In this document: positions 10,140 through 22,158 of the stretch, piece after piece
How the letters are laid out: every line of letters begins with the position of its first letter
Numbering within the stretch: position 1 is the first letter of the stretch
DNA from: Fistulifera solaris
Lineage: Eukaryota; Bacillariophyta; Bacillariophyceae; Naviculales; Stauroneidaceae
Length of the DNA stretch: 64,000 bases
NCBI GenBank assembly: GCA_030295235.1
Contig: AP026124.1
Location: 868,001 to 932,000, forward strand
Direction: 5' to 3'
Made by a program: the position numbers and the translations under genes
The notes under the pieces: model-generated
The model's input: only the letters and a program-made list of their open reading frames with translations
Database searches by the model: none
What the model was told of the DNA's origin: nothing

Positions 10140-10985
10140 TTACTTTGCTTTCGAATGAATCGCCCAAATATCTTCACTCACGACTCCACCAAAGCGCCAT
10201 CGCAATATCAATCGTTTGTACCATGCTTCATTGGAAAATGCATCGTTGACACTTTCAATACACTCTACCGAGGCGACCCAGGGTTGATGCTCAAACAAAT
10301 GTAGCACTTGATCTTTGTTTAATGTAAAAGGAGGCCCCGACTTTACATCGCCCTTGGGACGAACATATCCAGATAGTAAGAGCACTCCACCGGGTTTCAA
10401 TACAGATCCCAACACTTGAACATATTCTTCGCGATCGCTAGGATTAATCGCAACCATGGCGGCCCGATCCCATATCACATCAAATTTTCCCGCCACAGCT
10501 GGACCAAAGTGAAAGAAGTTCCCACACAACAACCATATCTTCTCACCACGAAAGCAATCAAATCCATTCCTCGAACCAACCGCTTCCATTTGCAGATTAG
10601 GATTTTCCTGCATGAATTCCTTCACAGCTTGGAGTACACCCTCCACTCCGATCACTTCTTTAGCTTTAGTTGTCAAGTAAGCCAAATCCACCGTCTTTCC
10701 GCAAAGTGGCACAAGGACTCGCGATTCTTTGTGAATATAATCATCTCCATATTTCTGTAAAACCCAATAGACATCGCGTTGGTGCCATCGAGTCATCCCG
10801 GTATCCCATAGTTTCTTCCATGAATCTAGCGCTCCGACCTCTTCGGATTGCGTCCGTAAAGAACGGTTTTTATTCAAAGCAAAAGCAGCGGCTGCCACAA
10901 CTGTAGGGGTGAGAACCCGTGATTTTCCATAGCATTGCATCATACTTATGGTTGCAACGCGCAAAAGTCCAATCACATAAAACAC
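10140..10985 (-). CDS. TPMT-family S-adenosylmethionine methyltransferase
   Basis: One intact frame of about 281 residues. The first 45 residues hold a hydrophobic stretch (T-P-T-V-V-A-A-A-A-F-A-L) that may be a membrane anchor or targeting signal. The thiopurine methyltransferase family pattern is clear: W-x-x-x-W-D-T-G-M-T-R-W-H, then the SAM loop L-V-P-L-C-G-K-T-V-D-L-A-Y-L, G-V-E-G, the I-W-D-R-A-A-M-V-A-I-N-P motif, and S-G-P-P-F-T-L. Members methylate sulfur, selenium or halide acceptors; halide/thiol methyltransferases of this family occur in plants and algae, making methyl halides or methylated thiols. The substrate cannot be told from the sequence. The frame is undisturbed, unlike most neighbours. 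Confidence 0.85.
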   Translation of the reverse strand: MFYVIGLLRVATISMMQCYGKSRVLTPTVVAAAAFALNKNRSLRTQSEEVGALDSWKKLWDTGMTRWHQRDVYWVLQKYGDDYIHKESRVLVPLCGKTVDLAYLTTKAKEVIGVEGVLQAVKEFMQENPNLQMEAVGSRNGFDCFRGEKIWLLCGNFFHFGPAVAGKFDVIWDRAAMVAINPSDREEYVQVLGSVLKPGGVLLLSGYVRPKGDVKSGPPFTLNKDQVLHLFEHQPWVASVECIESVNDAFSNEAWYKRLILRWRFGGVVSEDIWAIHSKAK

Positions 10986-11582
10986 CACGACCGAACCGGA
11001 TGGTCTTTAGAATTCACGTCGTACTTGCCCACGGGTCAATACAATTTTATTCGTGTTTCCAAATGCACAACCAAGTTCATTAGAGCTCGCATGAGTCTTT
11101 CTATGGTCCGGTCGGTAAGTATGATTCTTTCAGAGAATCCGAGAGAAGGAGCACCACGGCGATTCTCCCCTTATTGGGAAACGGGCGCCCTCTCTACTTC
11201 TCTAGAGAACAGCACTCAACAAAAGTGCCACATTGAAATATTTGTGAGAAAATGGAAAAATAATGAAGTCGAATGTCAAAATTGCATTCTGACGTTGGGA
11301 AATTAGGAATAAATATTAGAGTTATTTGTGATTATTAGGGGAAAGGGAAAAATAGCGAACTCTTCAGGCGCTTGGACATTGAACGTTGTTTCGAGTTTAT
11401 TGATATTGCGTGAGTGACTGTGACGAAAATTATTTCGTCACGGCGGAAGCAGCGCGGCTCCCAAAAAGCATCCCCATCCGCAGCGTGTATCCCTTCAATT
11501 CCATCCATAACGCTGCTTTTTACTTTTGCAACACTCCTCTTCATCACAACAGCATTGTTGCTCACGGCTAGTTTAAACAAAC
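10986..11582. other. Divergent intergenic region
   Basis: Between the TPMT-family gene and the TFIIIC subunit gene. An ORF beginning near 10935 overlaps the methyltransferase start and has no family features. I see no clear regulatory element beyond AT-rich blocks near 11300-11340. Confidence 0.3.
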
Positions 11583-14500
11583 ATGCCGAATCCGTCAAAA
11601 CGCAAGAGTAGTAATTTGAGCTCCCAAAGCACCCGGTCTAAGGATGATATGTCGAATGTCGAATTAGCGCAAAGGCTAGGCTACGCAAAGAGCTGGATAC
11701 TTTGCATCAGGAAATGGAAGTTGCAAGATACGCGACACTCGAGACGGGACATCAAAGAAGAAAAAGTTCCAAAAAGTCAGTCGAAGGCGCGTACACGTCA
11801 GCGGAAAAGTCTGGAGAAAATAGATCACGAGGAGATCTTTGCCTACGATGAACTGGGTGAAGACGTTCCGATCCGTGGAGCAGCTGCTGCTCACACAGAC
11901 GATGTAATCAACGGGAGTCTCATTTTTGGGGTTCCTGGAAAGCCAGCCGAACCACAGGATGGTTCAGATGATGAGAATGATTTTTCTGAGGACCAGCAAA
12001 GCGACGACGATTCACTGTATTCCGACGAGGATGAGAGCGATGAAAGTAGCGCCAGTGAGGAGGAAGCAGACTATTCTGAGACTATGGAAGTTAATGTTGA
12101 TGAAGATTTTGAGGACGAGGACGAGGACTTGGAAGTGTTGGACGAAGCAGAAGATACAGACAACGGCTTAAGAGCCAAGATTAGATCTGTCGCCGATGAC
12201 TTGAACGCAAACGAGGATAATGGCAAGCAATCAGGCAAAAAGCGGAAAAATAAGTTCCAGGGCATGAGCAACAAACGTCGAAGGTACCGCATGAGAAATT
12301 TCAAGTCATTTCGAATGGCCCAAAGACACGGAGAAGCTCTTGCGGCTCATGCACGTGGCAATCCCGCATTAGCGATTCAAAAATTGAAAGCGATCGCTCA
12401 AGATCATCCGTCGGCACCACAAATCTACTCGTCACTGGGAATGATTTATGAAGAGATGCTGCAGGATCAAAAATCGAAATTAGCTGGAGATCGAGATGGT
12501 CTAGGAGTTGTTGATAGCTTGGATCAGGGTGAGGAGGACAATAATTCGTCGCTGATCGCGTTAGCAACAAAAATGTACGGATCTTTTCACGTAGCCGCTT
12601 ATTTATGCACGAAAGACTACGCTTTGTGGGAGAGGGCTGCCAACGCCGCCGTCGAAATATCAGCCTTGCACACAGAAGTGATGGCTGCCTCTGATGCCTC
12701 CAATGCCGTTCGCGAGTATCACCGATCTGCGAAAGTACGTTGGCTTTCTGAAGCGAAGAGTGACTATTATAGAGCCACAAAGCTGAATCCCCCCTGGCAT
12801 TGAAGTGGCATGTAAATTAGCTGCTACTCTTGTTGAACTAGGGCATCTTTCGGAAGCCCTAACTCTGCTCACAGATTTGAAGAATCATGCAGACAAGGCC
12901 CCCACATTCAATGCGAGCCATGGGGCGTGGCTACTGTATGCTGATCTTATGCTACAGATTGGCCACGAATGCTCGAAATGGAATAGTGGGAACCAAAGCA
13001 ATGGTAACCACATGTTTAGAAGGTGGCTTCGCAAAATGTCAAAAACGTTTAATTGGGAAGAGAGGCGCTTACAAGCCCTCGTGAAAGCGTTGGAAGCGGC
13101 CGCAGGATCAAACAACTGTGGCGCACTCTTGAGCTGGATGCAAGAGAGGGCCTCGAGTATGAGCTCGAATATGGGCAATGGTCTTCAAGGACAGTCTGAA
13201 ATTCATGAAATAACAGATGCAGAGATAGAAGCGGAGAAAGAAATTGCGATGAAGCGAAACGACGAAGAACTTGAAGACTTTGACAGAGTGACCGCTGAAA
13301 TGAAAGCGATCACGGATTCAAAAGGTGCACAAGCCCGCGAAAAGAAAGAGAGAATTTGCTCGAAACACAAAGGACAAGACTGGAGAGCATTGAGGAACAG
13401 CAAACTATCGCTCGTGACGAGGGCGGATCGACGCCTCTCGGTACGGGTTACGAGACAGGTGCCACTCTCCCAATGTCATCATCGTGCCGCACAGTGTGTA
13501 TAATCGCTACGGATTTAGTACGCCAGGCGCTTAGCATGGGGATCGCTCCAGTCGGAAAGCTTGCTTGCGAGGCATTTTCCTTTTATTTGAAGGAGCGATC
13601 AGGGATCATCGAGAAACGGATTGCTGAAAGACAAGCCTCGTCGCAAAGTGATTTGGATGGCGACGAAAAATGCCGACATCAGGAATACGACATTGTGGAG
13701 GATCTCAGTGACGGTTATATCAGTGACGTCGCTTTTTCGGATGAAGAAGATCTAAATGACTCGAACAATCCAGCACTATTTCAGTCTCTAAAATATGGAA
13801 GCCTGCCCCCTGAGCTTCGTTTCCTATACGGAATTTGTCTCGCCGCAGAAGGTGGAAAGCGTTATTTGGCAATGAGATGCATTGAAATTGTGAACTCTAT
13901 CGACTTAGAAAATCTTGATTGGTTCAATGAAGACATTAATGATACAGCTGCCGTACAAGATACTTCCTGGCAAGTTCTTTTGAAGTGCACTACTGCTCCT
14001 TTAACCAGAACCGCCGCTTATGCACTACTTGGTGATGTTCTCAAGAAACGATTTCTAGATGTTCCTTTGTATGACCTTTCTCGTCTCCTATCAGAGCACG
14101 CTAGACGCCTTATTGATCTTGGTATCGTCAAAGAAGCTCTTGCTGAGCAGTCCAAAAACTCTCTTCAGTCGCGACGTCGCAGACTCGTTATTGATGTACT
14201 TGTCACAGCTGCTCGCATTCAGCTCGAGCATGTGGAAGAAACGATGACTACAAGCTTGGATTCGGAAAGAGGACAGAGGAAAGAGCTTGTACTTAATCTC
14301 TTGGATTCGCTGACCGCCTACCTCAGAGCGCTCTGGAATATTGACTCAAGAGCTGCTGTATGTACTTCCTGCAGGGAAATTTTAATTGCTCTAGCGGTGG
14401 CATTGCGGTTGTTGTTAGTTTTTGTGAACGACTCCCAAGATATGGATGTGTGCAGTATTACAACGAAAGTCGAAACAGCAATTTCAATTCTTTGCGGTGT

Positions 14501-16088
14501 TCCTAATTTTCAGTCGACTGACAACGAACTTTACCCGACTGAAAATCTAAGAAGTCTCCCATTTGACTCTTCGTTTCAATCCGACTCGTTGAAGAAATTA
14601 TCGCTCCGAGTACACAACTGTGCGGTGGCGACCAACTGTTCCCACTTTTCCGGTTGGGAATCTAGTGAATTTTCGACGGCTCTTCTTAAAAGTGTTGAGA
14701 TTTCATATTTTTCGGGCATCTCGGTCGAGAATGGTCATACTTTTGGAATTCTTAACGATCGTTGGGTCCCAATTCTCGCGGGGCAGTGGGAGACACTTGC
14801 GATGATTCTTCCAAATTTTCGTCGATTTGATTTTGCTGAACAGTTCAAAGCTGCATCCACCCGAGACAGATACGTCGAGGTCCGAAAGAGTATGGAGGAG
14901 GCTACTGAACGCGACAAGCTATGTATATATGGTGAAGAGAGCGGCGTCGAAATTCTACTTTCGTACTCGGAGTTGAGTCTCAGGCTTGCCTCGATTTCTA
15001 GCGCAAGTAACCAAGACCAATCCTCACGAATGCTGTACAAGGCTCTGAGCATCATCTTACCACTCTCTCAGTTTGCACTCCATCAAGAACTTTGGACATC
15101 TACATTGGGTACCGTGGCCGCCTGTCAGACTGGACTTATTGAATGGAGACCTATAACCACCCGAACAGATGGAACAGTTTTGCCGTCGTACTTGCTTCCA
15201 ATCGAGAGTCGTAGTAAAGGGAAATCGATAGAATCAAGTCTTGATCAGTGGTTTGATTGGGAAAATGAACAATCTCCTCTTGCTAATTTGATTCCGATTG
15301 AACCAACGAATCTGCTGTCTTTGTGGAAGGTTTACGCCGAAAAGATTCCATCATTTTCTGAGAAAAGCATAGTTGCAATGCAGGAACTCGACGAAGCACT
15401 CAAGCAAATGCGCCTATGTTTCTCAGAGCAAGCTGTTGAAAATCAATCGCTAACTGTGGCGGCAAAACTTTTAGATGTAGCCACCAGTACCGATTGTGCA
15501 AACCCTTTTCTTTGCATATTCCAAGCAGCTCGGTTTGCTCGACACAGTAGAAAAGGTGGAACAAGTAGCGATGTATTCAAGGTTCCACTGACCCCAGATG
15601 TAGAGTGTACGTCACGAGATGTCGTTGCCATTCTTGGCCGTGCGGGCTGCCTTCAATCCCTCTATTGCTTTCACGAAGCTGCATTCTTGTATAGCTATAT
15701 CGCTGGAGTCTGCTCGGCTCGCCGAAAAAGAGAAATTGTTTCTGTCGAATGGAACGACCTCTGGAAAAGTTTATCGATATTCAATTACAATCAAACAGTG
15801 CACCTTCGCGCTTCGTTCCGAATGGTTGTAAAAGAGCACGGGATAAAAGACGAACCTTTGTTTGTCTGGAAAGGCAGCGTAATTGACGAACTGAATTCGG
15901 CGAGGTCCGATGGGTTGGCGTTTCAGCCCCACGAAGAACGCGTCGCTAGCGCACCGGACGTTCTTCCACCTTTTCAGGACGTCCAGCCTGGCATTGATTT
16001 CAATGTTGACGTAAATAAGTTAGGCGCCTCGGATGATGAATCTAAAGCTGTGACACGAGGACCGATAGCTGAGGTAGTTGCCGTATAG
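11583..16088 (+). CDS. TFIIIC TPR subunit (TFC4/GTF3C3-like), two frameshifts
   Basis: RNA polymerase III assembly factor subunit that bridges TFIIIC to TFIIIB at tRNA and 5S genes. The locus has about 1501 codons; the frame slips at the C6 run 12789-12794 (one C too many) and near 13351-13357 (one base short). These cancel, so the total length stays a multiple of three. Residues 1-200 are a basic stretch and then a long acidic tract rich in D/E. Next comes a basic K-K-R-K-N-K and R-R-R-Y-R-M-R patch leading into TPRs: G-E-A-L-A-A-H-A-R-G-N-P-A-L-A-I, H-P-S-A-P-Q-I-Y-S-S-L-G-M-I, Y-R-A-T-K-L-N-P-P-G-I. The order acidic-basic-TPR, and the placing of the first repeat, match yeast tau131. The C-terminal half is more divergent. 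The family assignment is fairly firm; exact homology of the C-terminal region is not shown. Confidence 0.75.
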
Positions 16089-16145
16089 TTTGAACTGGAA
16101 AATCAAAAGCGATTTAGTCATTAATGAACATGATTGCTGCAAGTT

Positions 16146-17428
16146 CTACTCAATACCAATAAAGGCCCTTTGTTGTTGTAGCATCATCATAGGATCGGGT
16201 ATGTGTTGCTGCATCATCATCGAATGAGTTCCGAAGGTTCCTTCGTATCCTTGAGAAGGAACAAGTGTCATGGTGCTGGTTGGGTACGTTTGATAATAAT
16301 CGCCGCCTCCGATTGGACTACTTTCTAACCCTCCGACCAAATATCCTGTATCCACTCCAGGGTTTTGATGTATCAAAGCAGGAGTCATCGCCAGGATCCC
16401 GGCTGTTGACGCAAGGCAACAGCACGGAAATGTGGATTACCATACACGATGTTAGTACCTCGGACAACAGGAGTGGACATAACTCCTTGTGTTGCTGCCG
16501 ATACCATCATGGGCTGCATATGCAGCTGACCGATTCCTGAATGCACAACGCCGTGACCTTGAGACGAGCTGTACATATCTTCGCCAACAAACTTCTGAAC
16601 CATTTGAGGTGCCGCTAAAACATTAGCAGTCTGAAAACCACCAAGATTACGCAGCAAGCTGCCATCAAGATGCTGTTGCTCTTTAATCATGTGTTGAGCA
16701 GAGTTTGAATCAATGTACTGGCCAGAGCCTCCCATAGTGCCCCCCTGAGTTAGTATTCACAAGCGGAATCGGAGCATCCTCTAAAGAAGGAAGGGGGTTT
16801 GTTTTATTCAGAGCATAGAAATCAGGCTCATCTTTCTTGCGCATGGGGAGCTTCTTGTGGGTTTTTGGTAATCTTCGCATGTACTTTTGCAAGTGAGGCA
16901 TACCGCGAAGAAAAAGCTGCGGACAAAAATTTAGAGGAACAAATCGTGGTGAATGAATTACTTTTGGTTGAAGTCTTACCTCGTGGTAATACGAACCGCG
17001 ATCGGGTCCTCCGCTGATTCTTCGGAAGCTCCATGCATTGACTAATCGGTTGAAGGAGTGATAGTTGCTGTATTCAAAGAAGAGGGCATCACCATGCTTT
17101 CAAACAATGCCGGCTTGAGAATTTTCCAGGATCGCCCGTGGGGCATCCATGAAATAATATCTTGAAATTCCTTCTGAGCCAGAATAACATAGAGTTTTAC
17201 AGGGAACTTTTGCACGCGAATGGAGCTTTCCGGACTTGTCCGAGAGGAAGTCGGAGGAGGATTGTCTGCAACAAGACCAGGATCATCATCTTTGGTCACG
17301 TTGCTATAATCTCGATAGGTATACTTCTCGCACTGTTGACGCTCCGTTCCTTCATTCTCGCAATTATCATCAGACATAAGGGGAGCAATGCTTACGCTTG
17401 ACGCATCTTCCTTATCATTTTCATTCAT
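16146..17428 (-). CDS. Heat-shock factor (HSF) transcription factor, three frame breaks
   Basis: Exons 16980-17428 and 16146-16916 with a 63-bp GT-AG intron; 406 residues when corrected. After about 80 acidic, Ser-rich residues comes the HSF DNA-binding domain: [29 protein letters not shown], then (corrected frame) [22 protein letters not shown], and exon 2 [13 protein letters not shown]. HSFs bind nGAAn repeats; diatoms have a large expanded family in which many members are not heat-specific. The tail is Gln/Met/Gly-rich (M-M-M-Q-Q-H). Breaks: C3 at 17084-17086 (one short), C6 at 16740-16745 (one extra), and near 16390 (one short). The helix-3 reading N-A-W-S-F-R-R-I differs from the usual N-x-W-G-F, so DNA specificity might be altered. 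Confidence 0.85.
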
Positions 17429-19776
17429 CCCGGATTTCGAGGACGTCGTTACGACGGTTGCTATTGATTTTCAGACTTCAGATGCTTTTATAGTCGAACG
17501 AGAGGTGCATCTCGAAGTCTTGAAGATTGCACTAATTCCACCGCTCTCGTCGTCTCTTCTCCGTGTACGTTTTTGGTCTGTCCGCTTTGGTAATCGTGAA
17601 CTTCAAGGAATTTCTCGCTCAACCGCTATGACTTTAAAGTACAATGTGATATGTCATTACAGTTTCGATATTCTCCGCAATAGAACTTCGGCTACACATT
17701 ATATTTCACGACCATCTCATTTCGTGTTAGTGTCATTACCCAGCGAGGTCTTCAGTCTAACTTATCAAATTACCCGTGAGAAAATCACTTAGTACAAAAG
17801 AAACAGCCTCTATTCACTTTGACTTGACATGTAGAGAAAAACCGTGCTCCAAATGAGCAATAATGTGAAACGTTGTATGCCTGTTTTCTCACGGGTCTCA
17901 AATGCATTATGCCTAATGCCAAGATAATTTAATAGTAGGAAGCCTATGTTCACTATTATCAGAAATGTAGATCGAAGATCGAAGCGCTCCTGCCAAAGTC
18001 AAAATCTTCTTTTCTTTTAAGCCTCTCTTCCGTAGGTTTATAGACAGTCTTGAGAATTGGAACTGCGTCCGATATGGTACACAGTGAGTGTTTTCGTTCA
18101 CGGTCCGGGAGTCCGCGAAAACGAGATCTTTCGACGTTCCGACTGTTTTCACGTAGCAAATTTTATAATGTGAGATGGTGGGGCGGTTGCGTGCTGTCTT
18201 GTCATGCTCGCTTTCACTGGCTATTATTTGACGAAAGCACCGGTACCGGTACGCGGTACCTGGTATGTAGTACCGGTACTCCGCAAGACGCAAGACAGCA
18301 AGTTTGTGTGCCAAGGTTACGACAACGCACGTTAAAAATCAATGTGAGAAGTGAGAAGTGAGATGTGAGAAGTGAGAAGTGAGAAGTGAGATGTGAGAAG
18401 TGAGAAGTGAGATGTGAGATGTAAGGCTAGAGAGTTAGAACCAAAGCTTACTCAGAGAAGTGTCAGACTGAAATATATGTGAATGAAAAATGGAAAATTC
18501 AGTCGAATGTCAAGATTAGATTCTGACGATTAAAACATTAGGAATCAAATCGTCAGTAAAAAAAATTAGTTCCAGACTCCAGGTCCAACTAACTCCCGCC
18601 CCTGAAATAAAATACAAAAATGATAATCAATGCAACCAAAGACTTATCGATGGAAAGCAATTAATGATGAATCATTATCTCTAGGGAACCGACGAACCCG
18701 ACCACGACGCACCACAAAATAGTGTGGTCCCACTGATGCTGGCAGGAAAGTGAAGAAGACGTAACACATGTTTCATACAGGCATACAGACGCTTCATCCC
18801 GTCGTTGTTGCCATATCGCGTTTTATTCTTTTTGTATGTGCCACACCGAAATCATTGTTTCTTCTGTTTTCGTCAAACACAATGTCTGAGATCTTAGGCC
18901 AAAGAGAGCCACGCCGTAAACAATCATTCCTTACAAGTTTTCCCTTCATTTCTAGATTTCTTCGTTAGTTTGTTAAACTGCTGGAAAGGTAAACGAATGA
19001 TCCTACCCTTTCTATTAGGGACTAGGATATAACTCATGACTCATGACTTGTTACAGATTACAGACCCAAAGTGGCCACGACTGCATCTCAGTCATTCAGC
19101 AGCAAGTTGCAAATACAACAATACAAAGTATGCATTGATGCGTGATGTCAAAAAGTCGTGGGGATCGTTGTCTCACGAAACTACTACAGTACCAGGTGTA
19201 GACCCAAAGTGCTGCATCAACTAAAAAAAAACTATACCACGACTAGTTTCCAAATTAATTTATTGTACCCATGTCCTATCCTTACGACAGAACCGAAACA
19301 CAATCCATCGCTCTAGGCTCTGCCTAGATCTTGCAGATTGCCAGATCACGACTTCATTTCAGTCATGAATCATTAATTTTCTGAGCCAGACTGCTTGCTG
19401 TATTCCGTTCGATCTGCGAAGTTCAATATCAACCACTGTTTTGAACACAATTAAATGCATTTAAAAGCATTTGCATTTCCGCATTGAATCTTTACGTCTT
19501 TACCTGGTACAGTACGTCGAAAAGCCTTGGGGATCGCTGCCGTCCGATGAACTATATACCCAGGTGTGGGCGGAACATGACCGCGACGGCTTTTTAGTCA
19601 CGAGACATGAATCCAGGTTTCATCGCATTGCAAAAATAATAACTATTTTCCTACGCAGCATTCCGCTAAGCCATCTTGCACTTGGTATTACGAAGTTTTT
19701 ACCTATCACAAGTATTTCCGAAGCTGCTTAAGTGCTTTCATTTGTCTATGCTGGTGCAGTAAGCCGGACAAAAAAC
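17429..19776. other. Long intergenic region rich in dispersed repeats
   Basis: 2.3 kb without a supported gene. It holds a GGTACC-rich cluster (18238-18285), the heptamer array (separate entry), two copies of the dispersed palindrome (19075-19096, 19347-19370) and AT-rich blocks. Short open frames here (60-134 codons) have no recognisable domain or signal peptide. Confidence 0.4.
18343..18424. repeat. Heptanucleotide array (GTGAGAA/GTGAGAT)n
   Basis: About 11-12 consecutive 7-bp units of GTGAGAA with interspersed GTGAGAT variants. The order of variants (A A T A A A T A A T T) is itself partly periodic, suggesting duplication of 21- or 28-bp blocks. It lies just after a GGTACC cluster in noncoding DNA. 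Confidence 0.9.
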
Positions 19777-21754
19777 ATGCCGGGGGCATCTTGGAGGAGG
19801 ATGATACCGGTGCTGTTTCACCGTCGTGCACTTCCTACACCAAACAAATCTCTCAGCAGGTTCTTCTCTGAATCTCCTCCACGTGGATCGTTGAAGCTGT
19901 ACAATTCATTGACAGGAGAACTCGCGTCTCTACCCATAGGAGATTTTGTTGCGTGTTATACCTGCGGTCCTACAGTCTATGCACCAGCTCACCTTGGACA
20001 TGCCAGAAACTACGTATTGATGGACGTTTTCCGACGCGTATGGGAGTCGACGGGAGCTCGACCCGTATTTGTTCTCAACATAACCGATGTTGATGACAAG
20101 ATCATTGCCGCAGCTGCTCATAACAGTGAATCGCCCGCGGAACTAGCGCGCCGCTATGAGGAGACATTTTGGCGAGACCTTGATGCTCTCAATTGCTTAC
20201 GGCCTACGATCGTCACGCGTGTCACGGAGCACATAGAATCAGCTATTATCCCCTACATAGAGCGTTTGGTACACCAGAATATGGCGTATCTTGCTCCTGG
20301 GGAGGGGATATATTTTGACGTCCGAGCCTTTGATGAAATGATGCAGCGTATGAATTCGCGGTACGGTAAACTGGCGCCGTCTGTTCAAGCAAAGGACTTT
20401 ATTCTAGAGAACCAGCGAAACAAAAGAACAACAGGAGAGTCAAAGAAAGATCCACGAGATTTTGCGCTTTGGAAATTTCGAAAGCCGGACGAAAATGTGC
20501 ATTGGGCATCACCATGGGGAGAAGGACGACCGGGATGGCACATTGAATGTTCCGCTATGATTGAAAGTGTATCCAGTGCATTGAACGTTCCATTTTGCGT
20601 ACACGCTGGTGGAATCGACTTGCAATTTCCCCATCATACCAATGAAATAGCCCAAGCAGAAGCGTATCACATGCGTGATCACTGGATTGAACACTGGCTG
20701 CATATTGGGCATCTACATATTGACGGGTTGAAAATGTCGAAGTCATTGAAAAATTTCATAACAATAGAAGACTTGCTTGCGGATTATCCTTCTTCCACAC
20801 TCTCATCTCCTGCTGATGATTTCCGTCTATGGTGTCTGTCAACATCATCCTATCGGAGCCCAGTCACCTATTCCCAAGAGCGAATAGAGCAGGCAAAACA
20901 AAAGAGATTTGAGCTTGTACGCTTTTCTTATCGATGCCGAGGCTTGGCTTCGGCATTCTGTAACAAAAAGGAAGAAGTGGACAGCAGATGACGTGAGTCT
21001 CTTTCAACTCGTTCAAACCAAACACGCCCGAGGAAGGGATTCGCTCCTGAATGATCTTGGTGGAGCGCTGTATGTTGACTGCATGCTAGACATTGCCCAC
21101 GCCGGCTCCCGTTATCTCTCAGAATGCAGTTCTGCCATTTGTTCCCACGAACCGTTGACAAATGTGGTCGTTGTGTTGCGGGAAATGATGTCGTTAGTTG
21201 GATTCAGTGATTCTACCACAAAAGCTGGGCAGCACACGGGCGTGAATGAACCACCGAGGATTGTGGGTGGCGAATCAGCACTTTTAGACGAGCTGGCGCA
21301 GTTTCGAAGTGCTGTTCGTGCCCTAGCTATGAAAAGCATGAAGGATGACTTGAATAATATCAAGCAAAACCTAAGTGCTCTCCTTCAATCTTGTGACGAG
21401 CTTCGAGACCGCACTCTACCATCCATGGGAATAGCACTGATCGACGAGAAAACGGAAGAAGGAGAGTCAAAAGCCGGAAAAACAATACCCAAGATATGGC
21501 AGCTTTGTGCGCCGACGTCGAATCGACCACAAGAACAAGACACACCATTCCAACGCCCACTTTCTTTAGACGAACTGAAAACAATACCATTGCATGATTT
21601 CTTCAAGGTTGGTCAATATGCAGGTCATTTCGCTGACTTTGATGAGACTGGATTCCCCACAAAGAACAAGGATGGGTCCGATGTATCTAGCCGTCTCCGG
21701 AAAAAGTTATTGAAGAAACTAGAAAAACATGCCAACCGGCTCGGAAAGATATAG
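19777..21754 (+). CDS. cysS: Cysteinyl-tRNA synthetase, organellar, one frameshift
   Basis: Charges tRNA-Cys. About 658 residues from the first in-frame ATG at 19777 when one T is dropped from the T4 run at 20933-20936. The first 45 residues are Arg/Ser-rich without acidic residues (R-R-M-I-P-V-L-F-H-R-R-A-L-P), suggesting import into mitochondria, possibly plastid too. Class I signatures: C-G-P-T-V-Y and A-P-A-H-L-G-H-A-R-N-Y (HIGH region), N-I-T-D-V-D-D-K-I, the zinc-site region G-W-H-I-E-C-S-A-M, H-A-G-G-I-D-L-Q-F-P-H-H, and K-M-S-K-S-L-K-N-F. The C-terminal part after the break (S-R-L-R-K-K-L-L-K-K-L-E-K at the end) is typical anticodon-binding and basic-tail sequence. The order and spacing of motifs are normal for the family. 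Confidence 0.94.
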
Positions 21755-22158
21755 ATAAGGTTCACAGATGAGACTTTTTATCTAATTTCATGCTAGATTC
21801 TTCGTTATTTTATACACCTAGACTCTAGGCGAATGCCCAGTGCAGAATGCCGACGAATACCAACATGACAAGTTGCGTCGTTATCTGACTCACCCGACGT
21901 CACGAGGAGTCGTGAGTCACTGCTTCATCGCTCATCGCTTCATCGATTTCCATTCACGAATGGCAGAGGCACGACGGCCGTGGCGACCATGAACTAATAT
22001 TACTTCAGTATTATTGACCATGAAGGCACAATCATAAGAGCAGCGCAGCAGTACCAGGTAGTCTCGACACATAACGTATTGAGAAGTTTCAATTGTTAAC
22101 AATTCAACAAGCATTCTTTCTTAACGACGAAATCTCTTATCATTTGTGACCAACTAAC
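21755..22158. other. Intergenic
   Basis: 404 bp between two plus-strand genes. It includes a GAGTCGTGAGTCACTGCTTCATCG direct-repeat-like patch (21905-21945), with TCATCG repeated three times. Nothing else was recognised. Confidence 0.3.

Noticed and set aside
17388-17792. 134-codon plus-strand frame overlapping the heat-shock factor start
   Set aside because: It begins antisense to the conserved HSF exon and has no recognisable feature.
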